Positions 27,417 to 36,329 of a stretch of 64,000 nucleotides of DNA are shown in pieces. The notes below the pieces were generated by a model, which saw only the letters and a list, made by a program, of their open reading frames with translations, ran no database searches and had not been told where the DNA came from. This DNA comes from JAKAIY01 sp963809385 (GTDB taxonomy: Bacteria; Chloroflexota; Ktedonobacteria; Ktedonobacterales; JADMIN01), in the NCBI GenBank assembly GCA_963809385.1, contig CAWEJL010000007.1, positions 1-64,000 of the forward strand, in the 5' to 3' direction. Position 1 is the first letter of the stretch. Every line of letters starts with the position of its first letter. A program made the translations under genes and the position numbers.

Positions 27417-29095
27417 ATGGATCCCACGCCCTCCTCGCCGTCAACCCCGCAGACGCCCAATTCCCCATATACCCGCCACGGGCTACCCGCCACCGGGCTA
27501 CCCGCCGCCGGGCTACCCGCCGCCGGGCTACCCGCCTGTGCGGCCACAGGCGGCGTGGTGGTCTTATCTGGCTGGTCATTGGCCTTTTTCTGATACCAGT
27601 CATCGCGTGCGCGGCGTTGATCGGCGCGACCGCCATCGAGCAGCCACAACTGCTAGCTCGTAACCTGACCATCTTCTCGACGCCCGTGTCAGGAACGGTC
27701 TATGGCGAGGATGCGAGCCAGCGCGAAACGGGGCGCGAGGCGATGGCCCCCGTGGCTGGCGCGACCGTGACCTGCGGCGACGTGAGCGCCGGAACTGACG
27801 CCAAGGGACACTACAGTCTGAATCTGTTACGCGGGCAAGACTTTACCTGCTCGCTAACGGCGCCGCGGTATCTGCCCTTGACGGCCAGTATCCACCTGCA
27901 ACTCAACGGCTCCTACACCCTGGACTTCGGCTCGCCGGCCTCCGCGAAGGGCGGCGGCGCCTGCGCGCCCGCGCCTTCCGGCGAGCGCTGCGGGGCGCTG
28001 GCGCTCCAGCCTGGCTCGATCAGCGGCGTCGCGGTGGATAGCTCGACCCGCCAGCCGATCGACTCCGCATCGGTCACCTGCTGGGATGATTCACTCGCCG
28101 CGCGCGCCGCTTTGAAGAACCCCGCGAGCTTTAGCGCCGTCGCCGACGCCCAGGGCCAGTATCTCGTATCGAACATGCCAGTGGGTCTCTACCTCTGTGT
28201 CGCCGCGCAGAGCGGCACGCCCCAGCCGGTGGTGGCGCTCCCCAACGCCGTCGCGACGCTCGATTTCTCTGTCTGCCAGAGTCACTGTCGTGGAGTGAGC
28301 TATCACGGAGGCGACGTGATGCATACGTTTACGGGCTATGTGATTTTCTGGACTCCGCGCGGCGCGCGGCTGGATCCTACGGGCAGCGACACACGCTTCC
28401 GCTCGCTGGTGACCCAATATCTGCAGGATGTTGGCGGCACATCGTTTTATGGACTTCTGACGCAATACTGGGATGCGACCGGGCCTGTGCGCAATATCGC
28501 GCGGCTGGGCGGAGCCTTCGTGGACACGCGGCCCTACCCGCACGCCGGGACGCGCGCCGATCCGCTGACAGATAGTGACATCTACACCGAGATCGAGCAT
28601 GTCAGCGAATCCCAGCATTGGTCCGTGGCGCCGGGGGTGGCCTTCGCCTTGGTCACCGCGTACGGCATCGAAACCTGCGCGACCTATGAAGGCCAGCGCT
28701 CCTGCTCCTTCCCGCTCAACAATGACGCTGGCTTCTGCGCCTACCACTCCTCCACCTCATACTCGACCACAAATTCAACCGCGAGCTACTTCCCATATAT
28801 GCTGATCGCCAATGTTGGAGGGTGCGCCAATTACGACCAGGGAGCAGTTCCCTACGGCGCGCCTGTGGCGGACGCGGTCATCAACTCGCTCTCGCACGAG
28901 CAGTTCGAGACGGTCTCCGATCCCGCTGGCGAAGGGTGGTTCGATAACAGCGACAACAGCGAGATTGGCGATAAGTGCGAGTTATCCTTTGGCTCCCCCG
29001 CGCGTGATGGCTCGACTGTGCGCCTCGCGAACGGCCACGGCTACGTCCTCCAGCGCGAATGGAGCGACGCTCACAACGCCTGCGCGTATGGGTGA
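27417..29095 (+). CDS. Membrane-anchored secreted protein with carboxypeptidase-regulatory-like domains
   Basis: The frame ending at 29095 is open from 27320 and encodes one strong membrane span (GGLIWLVIGLFLIPVIACAA), two Ig-like carboxypeptidase-regulatory-type domains (VAGATVTCGDVSAGTDAKGHYSL; PIDSASVTCWDD), and a large extracellular domain with many paired Cys. Near the end SHEQFETVSDPAGEGWFDNS and NSEIGDKCEL resemble secreted metalloprotease-like proteins of Ktedonobacteria; no HExxH is present. The N-terminus is scrambled: ATG 27417 (MDPTPSSPSTPQTPN) is in one frame, a GYPPPG repeat (27481-27540) in the next, the membrane span in the third. Two indels would unify them. As drawn, only the frame from 27320 is continuous. 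Confidence 0.65.
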
Positions 29096-29265
29096 TGGCG
29101 CTTAGTGGCTGGTGTTGGGTATCAAGAAATGCGCTTTCCGCATGGTGCGATGCGTGCCGTATACCACATAGTGACCGAACCGGCGCCGGTATCCCGTGGT
29201 AACGATCTCAGACCCCTAACGGCATCGGCGCTCGCTCATCGCACAGGAAGGCGTGGTGATTTGGT

Positions 29266-31450
29266 ATGGTTGCGCAACGGTATTGCATCGCGTTGACCCG
29301 CGAATTCATGGAACAGGCGCGTGACCTGAGCGCATCGAACAGACCTGTGGCTGATCTGCTCAACAAAACGCTCGACAAACTCGTCTGCTATCCAGCAGAC
29401 CCATCACTGCATCGTGAGCGATTGAAGACACCAGGCGCTCGCTTATCATCATCGCGCGTAAATAGGAAGTATCGTGTCATTGATCGCGAACAGGATTCGA
29501 GCAGTCTCGTCGCGCTCTTCGTCGGAAATCATGATGACGCTTATACCTACGCCGAGCGCTACACGGGCATTGGACGGGAAGAGATCTCGACCCAGTGGGT
29601 TGAGGAAGTGGAGCCGGAAGCTCTGCCCGATTCTTCCCCTGGCGTTTCGCTTGCGTCGCGCCTCCCACGGGCGAAGCGTGAGGAAGAGCGTGCCAGCTTC
29701 CTTCCTCCGGAAGAGCTCATACGATTGGGATTGTCTCCTGAGGATGCCGAGTATGTGCGCCTATCAGACTGGAATAGCGTAGATTTCAAGGGCTTTTTGG
29801 GCGAAGTCATGGGCGACGGCGTCGAGAGCCTGCTAGCTGAGTGGATGCCCGCATCTCCCACCCCTGAGCTCGTGCCCACTCCCATGCCACGGCGCACGCC
29901 GGAATCAGCGGTGACGCTCACGGAGCCTGGACAGTTCGCGGCAATGGTGGATATCGGTCTCGACCGCTATCTCACCACGCTCACCGACGAGCAGCGCAAG
30001 CTCGCGGAGGTTGCGCAACAGGGGCTGCTCGTTATCAAGGGGGTGGGCGGGAGCGGGAAAACAACGGTCGCCGCCTATCGCGTGAAGGCGCTCGCCGATC
30101 GTATTCAGCTCCAGCCCAGACTGCTGGGATCCAGCCCGCGGCGGGTGTTGTATCTGTGCTTCAACAAATCTCTGGCCGATACCGTCGAGCGCATGCTGGC
30201 GACGCTGTACACTGGCGCGGTTCCACCATTCGTTGAAGTGAGGACGATTTATAACTGGGTGACTCGAGTATCTCTCTGAGCGTCCTCACGGACGTATCGA
30301 GGCGAATGGTCTGCGAGACGCTGTTGCGCGGGCGTGTATGGCCCACCGCGTCAGGATCAGAAACACACAGGGGTTGCGCGATGTCTCGCACCTCTATCTG
30401 GCCGATGAAGTCTCGCAGGTGATTGTGGGTCGTGGGCTACGGACCGCTGAGGAGTACCTCGCCACTGACCGCGCGGGCCGGGGGCGGGCGTTTGGCGTCG
30501 AGGAGCGGGGCGCCGTCTGGGATATCTATCAGCATGCCAGGCAAGACTGGGAGAGCCAGGGAATATTGCCAATGGAGCTGGCCCCAGCCGAAGCGCTCGC
30601 GCGCCTGGATCGGGGTGGCCAGTTCACGCCGTACGAATCAATCGTGCTGGATGAAGCGCAGGACTTGACGCCTGTCCAGCTGCGACTGGCGCAACGGCTC
30701 GTGGGAAACGATCTGTCACAACTGACCATCTTCGCGGACGCGGCCCAGAGCATCTATCGCTGCGGCTTCCGCTGGAAGCTGGCTGAGCTCACTCCACGCG
30801 GTGGGCAGATTCGCACGCTGAATCAGAATCATCGCAACACCACGCAGATCCAGCGGTTGGCGCTCTCCCTGTTAGAGAGCGGTGATACGCCTGAGGACGC
30901 GGACGCCTATGTTCCCCAGCTCAAATCCGATCGCGCCGGGCCTCAGCCCGAATTGCTGGTCTTCCCATCGAGCCAGCGAGAAATAGACGGAATCTGCGAG
31001 CGGATCGCCGAGCAGATTACCGGCGCCAGGGTGACGCCACAAAATATCGCCGTGCTGGCCGGGCATAACGATCTCTTGATGAGGATCGCCCAGGGTCTGC
31101 GGGCATGGGATATCGAGATCGCTGACCCATCTGAACGCGATACCCGGCAGACGCGGCGCGGACATGTAAAAGGCTTCTCGCTCTTTCACCCGGGCGTCAA
31201 GCTCTTGACGCTGCACAGCGCCAAAGGCCTCGATTTTCCGCATGTATATATCGTTGGGCTGTCAGCGGATGGATTACCCCTGGATCCCATGCGCGACGCG
31301 GAATCCTACGCGAATCAGCGGCGGCTGCTCTATACCGCGATGATCCGCGCTGGCAGAACGTTGACGCTGAGTACCGTGCGCGAAAGCCAGCACAGACTCC
31401 TCCGAGAGCTTGCGCCTGACCTCTATGAGCGACGGGAGATTGACGCGTAA
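29266..31450 (+). pseudogene. RelE-like domain fused to UvrD/Rep helicase, one frameshift
   Basis: N-terminal about 95 residues look like a RelE/ParE toxin fold (LNKTLDKLVCYPADPSLHRERL, SRVNRKYRVIDRE, VALFVGNHDDAYTYAER). A linker leads to a superfamily 1A helicase: Walker A IKGVGGSGKTT, motif Ia VLYLCFNKSLA, then in the second frame motif II SIVLDEAQDLTP, motif III ADAAQSIYR, motif IV LNQNHRNT, motif V LTLHSAKGLDFPHVYIVG and motif VI RRLLYTAMIRAGRTL. The first frame ends at 30279 (TIYNWVTR then VSL-stop); the other frame continues seamlessly with YLSERPHGRIEANGL from about 30263, so one indel separates them. All helicase motifs survive. Such helicases occur in repair and in phage defence; role unknown here. 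Confidence 0.85.
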
Positions 31451-31467
31451 CGCCCGCGCTCGCCATC

Positions 31468-31947
31468 TCACCACCCCGGCCCGCGCGCGTCGGCGGTTCC
31501 CGCGCCCAAGACGCGCAGCAGCGCGTCGGCCACCGCGTCGGCTTCGTTGATGCCCTGGCCATCCACTGGCGTGGCGTCTCCGTCGCGCGTCAGGCGGCAG
31601 ACGTGGAGGACGGTGGGGCCAGAGCCGCCCAGCAGCCGCCCGCTCGTCTCGCCCGTCGCCACGCGGTAGCCGCGCGCGCGCAGCCAGACCTTCAGCTTGC
31701 CAGCCGAGGGCAGCCAGAGGCAATCGTGGACCGCCATGCGCGTTTGCGGCCAGCGCCCGTCGGCGTCGGCCAGCGTGACGAAGCCCTCGCGGTCGTGGGT
31801 GGTAATGACCAGCCACATGCCGATCAGCCCCTCATCGAGGTGCGAGCCGCCCAGCGACGTCACCAGGTCGCCCGGCTGCGGGTCCCACGCCAGCCCGTTC
31901 TGGACGAGCCGGCGCGCCATCGTCGGTGTCACCAGATCTTCACGCAT
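31468..31947 (-). CDS. Protein of unknown function
   Basis: 159 residues, soluble, start MREDLVTP at 31947 with GAGG about seven bases upstream. The middle (GLIGMWLVITTHDREGFVTLADADGRWPQTRMAVHDCLWLPSAG, seen in pieces) alternates strands and looks like a small beta-rich domain; the C-terminal 40 residues (INEADAVADALLRVLG) are helical. I do not recognise a family. It converges with the helicase gene, 17 bp apart. Confidence 0.6.
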   Translation of the reverse strand: MREDLVTPTMARRLVQNGLAWDPQPGDLVTSLGGSHLDEGLIGMWLVITTHDREGFVTLADADGRWPQTRMAVHDCLWLPSAGKLKVWLRARGYRVATGETSGRLLGGSGPTVLHVCRLTRDGDATPVDGQGINEADAVADALLRVLGAGTADARGPGW

Positions 31948-32158
31948 GCCAGGCCCTCGCTTTCCCCTGATCTCATCTGTTCCCAATCGTGGCGTCACGG
32001 TAGCAGCCGCGCCCGCCCGCCGTCAAGCAGGCTGGCCGCCCACCGCTTGACATCCGCGCCACCCCGCGCCTACCCTTGAGCCGGGGGCGCGCGTAGCTGG
32101 GCGGCTATCCCACATGCGCGAGAGTTCCAGAACAGCAGATGATGAGAGAGGCTGAAAT

Positions 32159-32662
32159 ATGACAGCGCTGGTAGGCGTCGTGATGGGCAGCGACACGGAT
32201 TTGCCGGTGATGCGCGGCGCGGCGGAGATACTGGAGCGTTTCGGCGTCTCCCATGAGATCCGCATCGTCTCGGCCCACCGCACTCCCGACGACATGGCGG
32301 CGTATGGCCGCACCGCGCACGAGCGTGGCCTGCTGGTGATCATCGCGGGCGCGGGTGGCGCCGCGCATCTCCCCGGCATGCTTGCCGCGCACACCCCGCT
32401 CCCCGTGATCGGCGTTCCCGTCCCCACCGAGATGCTGCGCGGCCTCGACTCGCTGCTCTCCATCGTCCAGATGCCAGCCGGCGTCCCCGTCGCCACTGTC
32501 GCCATTGGGAACGCCCGTAACGCCGGGCTGCTCGCCGTCCGCATCCTCGCCACGGCTGACCCGGCGCTGCGCGAGCGCATGCTCGCCTACCAGACTGAGA
32601 TCGCCGCCGAGTCGCGCGCCAAGAACCAGGCGCTGGAATCCGGCGCGGGCGAAGGCGAATAG
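32159..32662 (+). CDS. purE: N5-carboxyaminoimidazole ribonucleotide mutase
   Basis: Class I PurE, moving the carboxyl group of N5-CAIR to give CAIR in purine synthesis. 167 residues. Visible: VVMGSDTDLPVM (residues 7-18), SAHRTPDDM with the catalytic His (about 40), IAGAGGAAHLPGM, and SLLSIVQMPAGVPVATVAI followed by NAGLLAVRIL, all family signatures. The partner purK is not adjacent in this window. Confidence 0.96.
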   Translation: MTALVGVVMGSDTDLPVMRGAAEILERFGVSHEIRIVSAHRTPDDMAAYGRTAHERGLLVIIAGAGGAAHLPGMLAAHTPLPVIGVPVPTEMLRGLDSLLSIVQMPAGVPVATVAIGNARNAGLLAVRILATADPALRERMLAYQTEIAAESRAKNQALESGAGEGE

Positions 32663-32862
32663 CGCCTCCTTGAATACCACCCCAGGCTTACAACCTCCCC
32701 TAGCGCCGGCGTTACAGGCGGGCATGGCAGCCGTTGCACCTTATAGGTGAGGATAGCGGGCGCGCCGCGCTGGCGCGTGGGGGAAAGACGGTGCAGCGGC
32801 GCGGGTGAACAGCCGTGCGGTCAGGCGAGAGCAGCGGGATGCGGAAGGATCTGGGCGGGCGT

Positions 32863-34068
32863 ATGGATTTATTCAGCGGAATGCGAGAGCGGTTGAAGGC
32901 GCTGTGGCGCGCCTTTTCCTCCGGTGGAACCCCGAGGATGCGGCTGGCGATCCTCTCAGTCGCCGGACTACTCGCCTTGTTGCTGGTCAGCGTCGCCCTG
33001 GCGCTCAACACATCGGGCGCGACCACTCAGACACAGGCGGCGCTCGTCCCGGCTCCGACTACCACGAGCACGCTTCCGCCCACAGTCACCACGGCGGCCA
33101 AGCCGGCCGCCACCACTCACCCGAGCGCGCCAAAGCCCAAGACGCCACCCCCACCCCCGCCACCTCCTCCGCCACCACAGGCGCCCCCGCCCGCGCCAAG
33201 TGGCACCCCCGGCGGCGACTCGATCTTCTCCCAGTTCTGCGGCACACCGACTCCCACGCCGCCCACGCCGATCCCAACCGCGACCAGCGCGCCTACCGCG
33301 ACGGCGACCGCCAGCGCGACGGGAACAGCCGCCACCGCTCAGCAGCGCCAACTTGCCCTGGCGACTTGCATTCCTTGCCCCTACTATGCGGGAAATAATC
33401 CCAGCCAGGCGCAGATCGCGACCGCCCTGGAGGCCGCTGGACGGCTTTATGGCATCCCCGCCAATCTCATGAAGTCCGTCGCCTGGCAGGAGAGCCGCTG
33501 GCACGAAGATGTGTACTCGTGCGATGGCGGCATTGGCCTTATGCAGATTCAGTATTACACCTACCCCTGGCTCAACGGGCAGGTGGTCTCCGCGTGCGGC
33601 CTGGGCGCCACCAGTTATAACCCCTACAGCCTGCAAGGCAACGCCGACCTGGGGGCCAAGTATCTGCGATACCTGAGCTGTTTCTATAGTTATTGGGGCA
33701 ATAACGGTTCGTCCGCTTCCCTGAAGAACCCTGGCCCTTACACCATCGCGTGGTATTATCAGCAGGCGGGCTTACCATATCCCGATTCCTACACCGCCAG
33801 CGGAGCGGCGAATCCCAACAGCTACTGCGCCGCGGTCTTCAACTCCAGCGGCGCGTATTCCGCCCTGCCATCCACACTCCACGATTCGTGGAGCTGCCCG
33901 TACACCGCGACAACTGGCGACGCCACATTGCTCGACATCACGCTCAGCGCCTACAACGAAGGCGCTGACTATACCGATCAGTACGGAATCCAGAATTGGT
34001 GGTACGTCAACGGCGTCGAAGGGTGGATTCCGCAATTCGCTTCCGGCGCGCTGCCAGTTCCCTCTTGA
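32863..34068 (+). CDS. Secreted lytic-transglycosylase-like protein with proline-rich stalk (copy 1)
   Basis: About 401 residues. One N-terminal membrane span (MRLAILSVAGLLALLLVSVALAL region) then a Thr/Pro-rich stalk with a run of eleven prolines (about residues 95-105), then an SLT-type domain: VAWQESRWHEDVYSCDGGIGLMQIQ-region, with Glu of QESRW as expected catalytic acid and GLMQ as the second motif. C-terminal half has paired Cys and ends GWIPQFASGALP. It would act on peptidoglycan outside the membrane. The frame is open from GTG 32815 and also has ATG 32839; none has a strong ribosome-binding site, so the start is uncertain. Confidence 0.85.
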   Translation: MDLFSGMRERLKALWRAFSSGGTPRMRLAILSVAGLLALLLVSVALALNTSGATTQTQAALVPAPTTTSTLPPTVTTAAKPAATTHPSAPKPKTPPPPPPPPPPPQAPPPAPSGTPGGDSIFSQFCGTPTPTPPTPIPTATSAPTATATASATGTAATAQQRQLALATCIPCPYYAGNNPSQAQIATALEAAGRLYGIPANLMKSVAWQESRWHEDVYSCDGGIGLMQIQYYTYPWLNGQVVSACGLGATSYNPYSLQGNADLGAKYLRYLSCFYSYWGNNGSSASLKNPGPYTIAWYYQQAGLPYPDSYTASGAANPNSYCAAVFNSSGAYSALPSTLHDSWSCPYTATTGDATLLDITLSAYNEGADYTDQYGIQNWWYVNGVEGWIPQFASGALPVPS

Positions 34069-34251
34069 GGGGCGATTGAGGGGGCGCGGAGGAGCTTGAT
34101 AAAGCGGAATGGGCCGCGTGATTGCCCAATAGCGCCTGATTCTCTAACTCTACGACGCCTGTTTCGTACAGGTGTTCGACAAAAGAAGCATTGAGACACT
34201 ATAGAGAGCGACAGTGGTTACGAGTACGTCGCCAGACGGAGGTTCACGCCT

Positions 34252-35442
34252 ATGCGCGAGCGAAGGTCAATCGGACAGCGATTATCAGCGTCGCGGTCAC
34301 GGCTTGTGCCGGCGGGATGCGCTCTCGTGCTGCTGGGCATGACGGTCGCGCTGCTTACCGGAGTCGTTGTGCCGGGCGCGCGCTTCTTCTTTGGAGCATC
34401 TTCCGCGACTTCCGGCGCCCAGTCTACGGACACACCGCAAGGGCAGGCGCCCGGCAACCTCAATTATGAGCTGATCCTGCCCACGGCGCCCACGGTAACG
34501 TTCTCCATCGCGCGTACTCCAAATCTTCCGCAGGACGCGCTCTTCGCGACGCTGGGCAAAGCGAAAGCCCAGAACGGCTGTGAGGTCGCTACCCCCTCCG
34601 CGACAACGCCGACCGCGATCCCTACCGTCAGCGACGGTACCCCAGCTGATACGGCAACGCCCAGCGTGACTGATACTCCTCAGGCCGCCGAGCCGACGGC
34701 CACCGCTGGCTTTGGCCAGGTCACGCCGACCGCGACCTGCGCGGCCTGCCCAGTCTATCTGGGCAATAACCCCGACCAGCCAACGATCGCGGCGGCGCTG
34801 GCGGCGGCGGCCCTCAAATACGGCCTGCCCGTCAATCTGCTCAAGGCGGTCGCCTGGCAGGAGAGCCGCTGGCATGTGGATGTCCTCTCCTGCGATGGCG
34901 GCATTGGCCTGATGCAGCTTCAGTACTATACGTATCCCTGGCTCAACAGTGTCGTCGAGCCGTCCTGTGATCTGGTCGCCACGACCGACGACCCCTACAC
35001 GCTGGAGGGCAACGCCGATCTGGGCGCCAAGTACCTCAAATGGCTCAGCTGCTTTTACAGCTATTGGGGAGACAACGGCGGCGCTTCGGCGACCAGCCCA
35101 GGCGCCTACACCATCGCCTCGTATTACCAGCAGGCGGGCCTCCAGTTTCCTGACTCGCTGAACGCCGATGGGACCGAGAATCCCAACAGTTTCTGCGCCG
35201 CCGTGTACAACGACCCTAACCACCCCGAATATGTCGCGCTGCCTTCCACCACAAGCGACGTGTGGAGCTGCCCCTACAGCGCGACCTCTGGCGACAATAC
35301 GCTGCTCGATATGACCCTGAGCGCCTACAACGAGGGCGCGGGCTACACCGACCAGTACGGCATTCAGAATCCCTGGTATGTCAGCGGTGTCGCTGGCTGG
35401 ATACCCCAGTTCGCTTCCGGCGCGCTGCCTGCCGCTTCCTGA
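34252..35442 (+). CDS. Secreted lytic-transglycosylase-like protein (copy 2)
   Basis: 396 residues, start at 34252 with GGAGG nine bases upstream. Membrane span at about 18-42, a Thr/Pro-rich linker (about 110-165), then the same SLT module as its upstream neighbour: VAWQESRWHVDVLSCDGGIGLMQ, NADLGAKYL, CFYSYWGDNGG, SAYNEGAGYTDQYGIQ, ending GWIPQFASGALP. The two proteins are nearly identical across the catalytic half but have unrelated stalks, so the duplication is old for the stalk and constrained for the enzyme. Predicted to cleave peptidoglycan glycan strands at the cell surface. Confidence 0.87.
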   Translation: MRERRSIGQRLSASRSRLVPAGCALVLLGMTVALLTGVVVPGARFFFGASSATSGAQSTDTPQGQAPGNLNYELILPTAPTVTFSIARTPNLPQDALFATLGKAKAQNGCEVATPSATTPTAIPTVSDGTPADTATPSVTDTPQAAEPTATAGFGQVTPTATCAACPVYLGNNPDQPTIAAALAAAALKYGLPVNLLKAVAWQESRWHVDVLSCDGGIGLMQLQYYTYPWLNSVVEPSCDLVATTDDPYTLEGNADLGAKYLKWLSCFYSYWGDNGGASATSPGAYTIASYYQQAGLQFPDSLNADGTENPNSFCAAVYNDPNHPEYVALPSTTSDVWSCPYSATSGDNTLLDMTLSAYNEGAGYTDQYGIQNPWYVSGVAGWIPQFASGALPAAS

Positions 35443-35475
35443 GTGACCCCGGCTCCGGCTCGCATTTTCCCAGCG

Positions 35476-35515
35476 CGAGAGCGCCTTCCCATCGCATGAC
35501 GGGAGGGCGCTCTCG
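35476..35515 (+). terminator. Terminator after the second lytic-transglycosylase gene
   Basis: A 15-bp stem with one G-T wobble (CGAGAGCGCCTTCCC at 35476-35490 with 35501-35515) and a 10-base loop, followed by T-rich CCTATTTCTCGTCCTATTTC. Confidence 0.75.
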
Positions 35516-35610
35516 TCCTATTTCTCGTCCTATTTCGGCGCTCTTGAATCACTGGGGCTTGCCGCCCAAGCGCGTGACGGGCGCGATTTGGCAAGCGCTC
35601 GCAACAGTAT

Positions 35611-35640
35611 TTGACATTGACAGTGGCGCTGTCGTATTGT
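35611..35640 (+). promoter_or_regulatory. MerR-type promoter with spacer dyad, apparently leaderless
   Basis: -35 TTGACA (35611-35616) and -10 TATTGT (35635-35640) are separated by 18 bp, longer than the usual 17. A dyad GACAG-tggcg-CTGTC (35619-35633) fills the spacer, as MerR-family operators do. The ATG at 35647 lies six bases past the -10, where transcription would start, so the mRNA should have no 5' leader. Confidence 0.7.
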
Positions 35641-35646
35641 GTGCCC

Positions 35647-36288
35647 ATGAGCGAAGATACGGGCGAGCGAATGCCCGGCGACGACCCTGATATGACCATA
35701 GACGAGCTGGCGGAGCGCCAGGGCTTACCTGTGCGCACCGTCCGCTTCTACATCGCGCAGGGCTTGCTGCCCGGACCTGGCTCACGTGGGAAGTCCGCCG
35801 CATACGGCGAAGAGCACCATGTACGGCTGCGGCTGATACGGCGATTGAGCGAACGGCATGTGCCACTCTCAAAGATTCAGGAATTGCTCCAGGGCTTGTC
35901 GCTCGGCGAGGTGAAAGCGCTACTGGAGGCGGAGGAAGATCGCTCGATTCAACTGACGGAGGCCGAGCGGCGAAAGTCGCCAAGCGACTATGTCGCGGCG
36001 CTGCTCGACGATGCGCGGCATGCCAGGCAGGCGCCACAGCAGACGCCACCCCGTCCGTCTCCGGCGGCGCCAAGCAATCCGCCGTTCTCCGCTTCATCCT
36101 CCGCGTTGCGGACGCCATATGAGCCTTCCAGAGGGAAGGAGCGGAGAGAGGGCGATCCCTGGTTTCATTGGACACTCGCGCCTGGGGTCGAGTTGCATGT
36201 GAGCGCGGACGCGCGGGCGCGCGATGCCGAGTTGATCAAGCGCCTGCTACAGGTGGCGGGCGAGGACGAAGACGCCAGAGGCGACTGA
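35647..36288 (+). CDS. MerR-family transcriptional regulator
   Basis: 213 residues. MerR winged helix at about 15-85 (MTIDELAERQGLPVRTVRFYIAQGLLPG, then SAAYGEEHHVRLRLIRRL and a helix LSKIQELLQGLS). A Pro/Ser-rich linker leads to a short C-terminal segment WFHWTLAPGVELHVSADARARD that probably forms the effector or partner-binding part. ATG at 35647 follows the promoter directly. It probably regulates itself and the VWA gene, which starts 41 bp downstream on the same strand; this pairing recurs in related bacteria as far as I know, so a shared function is likely. Confidence 0.85.
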   Translation: MSEDTGERMPGDDPDMTIDELAERQGLPVRTVRFYIAQGLLPGPGSRGKSAAYGEEHHVRLRLIRRLSERHVPLSKIQELLQGLSLGEVKALLEAEEDRSIQLTEAERRKSPSDYVAALLDDARHARQAPQQTPPRPSPAAPSNPPFSASSSALRTPYEPSRGKERREGDPWFHWTLAPGVELHVSADARARDAELIKRLLQVAGEDEDARGD

Positions 36289-36329
36289 CCTCTGCATCTG
36301 GTCGCGAACAGAGGAGGACTGTGCTATGA

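Noticed and set aside
27481..27545. 15-bp tandem repeat as a phase-variation switch
   Set aside because: The unit is a multiple of three, so copy-number change would not alter the reading frame; the frame problem here must come from single-base shifts.
33086..33335. Glycine-rich ORFs on the minus strand
   Set aside because: They are antisense shadows of the proline run in the secreted lytic-transglycosylase stalk.
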